Assembly (NCBI GenBank): GCA_035549615.1
Contig: DASZQO010000151.1
Location: forward strand, 1 to 7,420
Length of the DNA stretch: 7,420 nucleotides
Origin: JAKAWQ01 sp035549615
GTDB taxonomy: Bacteria; Pseudomonadota; Alphaproteobacteria; Acetobacterales; Acetobacteraceae
Reading direction: 5' to 3'
Shown here: piece by piece, positions 5,755-7,420 of the stretch
Layout of the letters: each line of letters opens with the position of its first letter
Position numbering within the stretch: the stretch's first letter is position 1
Translations under genes and position numbers: made by a program
The notes under the pieces: model-generated
Database searches by the model: none
What the model was told of the DNA's origin: nothing
What the model saw: the letters and a program-made list of their open reading frames with translations, nothing else

Positions 5755-6680
5755 CCGAACCGGACGTGACGCCCTCTTCTGAGCCCGAAACGACTCTCCT
5801 CCCCGTGGAGCCGCCGGCGGCATCACCGCCGCCGCGATCCGGTGTGCCGGCCTGGCTCTTCCTGCTTGGTTTTCTCGTTCTGGCCGCTGCCGTTGCCGCG
5901 GTCTGGGCCTTTCCCCGCCAGCAGCCCGCGCCACCGCCGGCCTCTTCGGCCGCCCTCACCACGCTCTCCGGCCGGCTCGACGGTCTTGCCGCGCAGCTCG
6001 CGGTGCTTGGGCAAAAGCTCGCCACGCTGCCACCCCAACCCGATCTCGGCCCGATCGAGGCGCGACTCGCCGCGCTCGAAAAGCGCCCGCCCGCAAACCC
6101 GTCTCCCCAGAGCCTGGCACCCCCTGATCAGGCCGAGCTCAGCGCGGCCGTGGCGCCGCTCTCTGCCCGGATCGATGCACTCGGCAAGTCGCTTGCCGCC
6201 CTTTCCGCCCGTCTCTCCCGGATCGAGCGGCTCGCGCGGATCGAAGCCGCCGCCACCGCCTTCGCCGCGGGCCGGCCGCTCGGCGCCCTGCCAGAAGCGC
6301 CGGCCGCGCTCGCCCGCTTCGCCACCACTGCCCCGCCGACGCTCGCCTCGCTTCGCCTCTCTTATCCGCAGGCCGCCCGCGCCGAGCTGACCGCGAGCCG
6401 CCCTTCGACCGCGGGCAAGCCCTTTCTCGAGCGCCTGCTGGCGCAGGCCGGCAACCTCATAACGCTGCGCTCGGGCAATCGCGTGATCATCGGCAATCCC
6501 GCCGAGGAAACCCTCGCCGCCGCCCGCACCGCGCTCGAGGCCGGCGACCTCTCCGCCTGCCTCGCAGCGCTCGCGGCCTTGCCCAAGCCGCTCGCCCCGG
6601 CAATGGCGGCGTGGAAAGACGAGGCAACCGCGCTGCGCGATGCCGAGGTGGCGTTGGCGGCGCTTGCCGGTTCCACCTGA
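5751..6680 (+). CDS. Mitofilin/Mic60-like inner-membrane protein of the heme cluster
   Basis: Predicted single-pass inner-membrane protein of 309 residues. The layout is a short acidic, Pro-rich cytoplasmic head (1-30), one membrane segment (about 32-54, from VPAWLFLLGF), a Pro/Ala linker, and an Ala/Leu/Arg-rich helical region with coiled-coil character (about 66-170, including LSGRLDGLAAQLAVLGQKL and LSARIDALGKSLAALSARLS). The C-terminal module (about 225-305) has LERLLAQAGNLITLRSGN, ALEAGDLSACLAALAALP and AMAAWKDEATALRDAEVALA, the pattern of the mitofilin domain. Alphaproteobacterial Mic60 homologues are known to sit beside hem genes, and in some species they act in shaping intracytoplasmic membranes. 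Here the gene starts with an ATG overlapping the hemD stop (ATGA) and runs into hemY with a 1-base overlap. The family call rests on architecture, the C-terminal pattern and context. The protein is shorter than many relatives, mainly in the coiled coil. A HemX-like label is the alternative. Confidence 0.75.
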   Translation: MTEPDVTPSSEPETTLLPVEPPAASPPPRSGVPAWLFLLGFLVLAAAVAAVWAFPRQQPAPPPASSAALTTLSGRLDGLAAQLAVLGQKLATLPPQPDLGPIEARLAALEKRPPANPSPQSLAPPDQAELSAAVAPLSARIDALGKSLAALSARLSRIERLARIEAAATAFAAGRPLGALPEAPAALARFATTAPPTLASLRLSYPQAARAELTASRPSTAGKPFLERLLAQAGNLITLRSGNRVIIGNPAEETLAAARTALEAGDLSACLAALAALPKPLAPAMAAWKDEATALRDAEVALAALAGST

Positions 6681-7420
6681 TGCGCCGCGTTCTCTTCTTC
6701 CTTGTTGCGAGCGTGGTGGTGCTCGCCATCGCCTTCGGACTTGCCCTCCTGCCCGGCACCGTCTCGGCCGAGATCGGCAGCATCAGCCTCACACTCCGCA
6801 CGCCGCTGGCCGCGCTGGGACTGATCCTTCTCATCCTGCTCGCCTATGTCCTGCTGCGGCTGATCGGCCTCGTCTTCCATCTGCCGCGGCGGTTTCGGCT
6901 CTGGCGCAGCGGGCGGGACCGCGCGCGCGGCGACCGCGCGCTCACCCGCACATTGCTGGCCCTGGCCGCCGGCCAGGCCAATGGCGCGCAGCACGAGGCC
7001 GCCCGCGCCCGCCGCCTGCTTGGCGACACGCCGCAGACATTGTTCCTTGCCGCCGAGGCGGCCCGGCTCGCCGAGCGCGGCGATGAGGCTGAGACGATCT
7101 ACCGCCTCCTCGCCGAGCAGAAGGAAGGCGCTTTTCTCGGGCTGCGCGGCCTCTTCCGCCAGGCCGTCGCGCGCGGGGAGTGGGCGGAGGCCGCGCGCCT
7201 GGCCCGCCAAGCCGAGGCGGCCCATCCGGGCGGCCCCTGGCTCCGCCGCGACCGTCAGCGCGCCGCGATCGAAACCGGGGACTGGCGTGCAGCCCTGGCG
7301 CTGGCCGATCCACCGGCGCGCGCGGCCCTTGCCGCGGCAGCATCCGAGGCCGAGCTGAACCCCGGCGCGGCGCTCAAGCTCGCCCGCGAAGCGGTGGACG
7401 CCGACCCGACCCTGCCGGCC
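6680..7420 (+). CDS. hemY: HemY N-terminal/TPR inner-membrane protein (N-terminal 247 residues, cut by window edge)
   Basis: Membrane protein of the proteobacterial HemY family (HemY_N plus TPR repeats), which accompanies hemC and hemD. It is thought to assist late tetrapyrrole synthesis, though no enzymatic reaction is firmly assigned. It is unrelated to the Bacillus protoporphyrinogen oxidase that shares the name. The ATG at 6680 shares its A with the TGA stop of the preceding gene. Two hydrophobic segments (about 4-24, and 43-66 containing LGLILLILLAYVLLRLIGLV) form the HemY_N hairpin. A basic stretch (PRRFRLWRSGRDRARGDRAL) and a series of Ala-rich helical repeats follow, including the family-typical FLGLRGLFRQAVARGEWAEA and LRRDRQRAAIETGDWRAALA. 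The frame is open to the window edge. Full-length relatives run about 400-500 residues, so roughly half is visible. Confidence is high for the family, lower for the biochemical role. Confidence 0.9.
   Translation, partial: MRRVLFFLVASVVVLAIAFGLALLPGTVSAEIGSISLTLRTPLAALGLILLILLAYVLLRLIGLVFHLPRRFRLWRSGRDRARGDRALTRTLLALAAGQANGAQHEAARARRLLGDTPQTLFLAAEAARLAERGDEAETIYRLLAEQKEGAFLGLRGLFRQAVARGEWAEAARLARQAEAAHPGGPWLRRDRQRAAIETGDWRAALALADPPARAALAAAASEAELNPGAALKLAREAVDADPTLPA

Noticed and set aside
6362..7225. A 287-codon minus-strand open frame opposite the mitofilin-like gene and hemY.
   Set aside because: No family motif is present, and the product is Ala/Arg/Glu-rich shadow sequence of two genes supported by membrane segments and start-stop overlaps.

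Overview
The window is a stretch of ordinary, very gene-dense chromosome from a GC-rich proteobacterium. The best guess is an alphaproteobacterium, probably Rhodospirillales or Acetobacteraceae-like. The reasons are the strong G/C bias at third codon positions, the hemC-hemD-mitofilin-hemY gene order typical of alphaproteobacteria, and the style of the HemC, HemD and TsaD motifs. The lineage is inferred from gene content and style, not from a marker comparison. I found no mobile element, CRISPR array, tRNA, rRNA or prophage signal. Essentially every base lies in one of eight protein-coding genes.

The left half (1-4008) is a minus-strand cluster read right to left: tsaD (tRNA t6A37 modification), rlmJ (23S rRNA A2030 methylation), gpsA (glycerol-3-phosphate dehydrogenase) and murJ (lipid II flippase, cut by the left edge). 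tsaD/rlmJ overlap by 4 bases, rlmJ/gpsA overlap by 8 bases, and gpsA/murJ are 14 bases apart. This looks like one transcript with coupled translation. It joins RNA modification used in translation to two envelope functions: the phospholipid precursor sn-glycerol-3-phosphate and export of the peptidoglycan precursor.

The right half (4047-7420) is a plus-strand cluster: hemC, hemD, a mitofilin/Mic60-like membrane protein gene, and the start of hemY (the TPR membrane protein, not the oxidase of the same name), cut by the right edge. Adjacent genes overlap by 8, 4 and 1 bases. HemC builds hydroxymethylbilane and HemD closes it to uroporphyrinogen III. The two membrane proteins that follow are the usual companions of these enzymes.

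The two clusters diverge from a gap of only 38 bases (4009-4046), the only non-coding stretch longer than 14 bases. Any promoters for both operons must sit in this gap or reach into the opposing gene's 5' coding region. Nothing here clearly amounts to an undescribed system. The points most worth a second look are the Mic60-heme linkage, the tiny divergent control region, the probable TTG start of hemD, a T7 slippery-type run inside hemD, and a drifted N-terminal motif in RlmJ.
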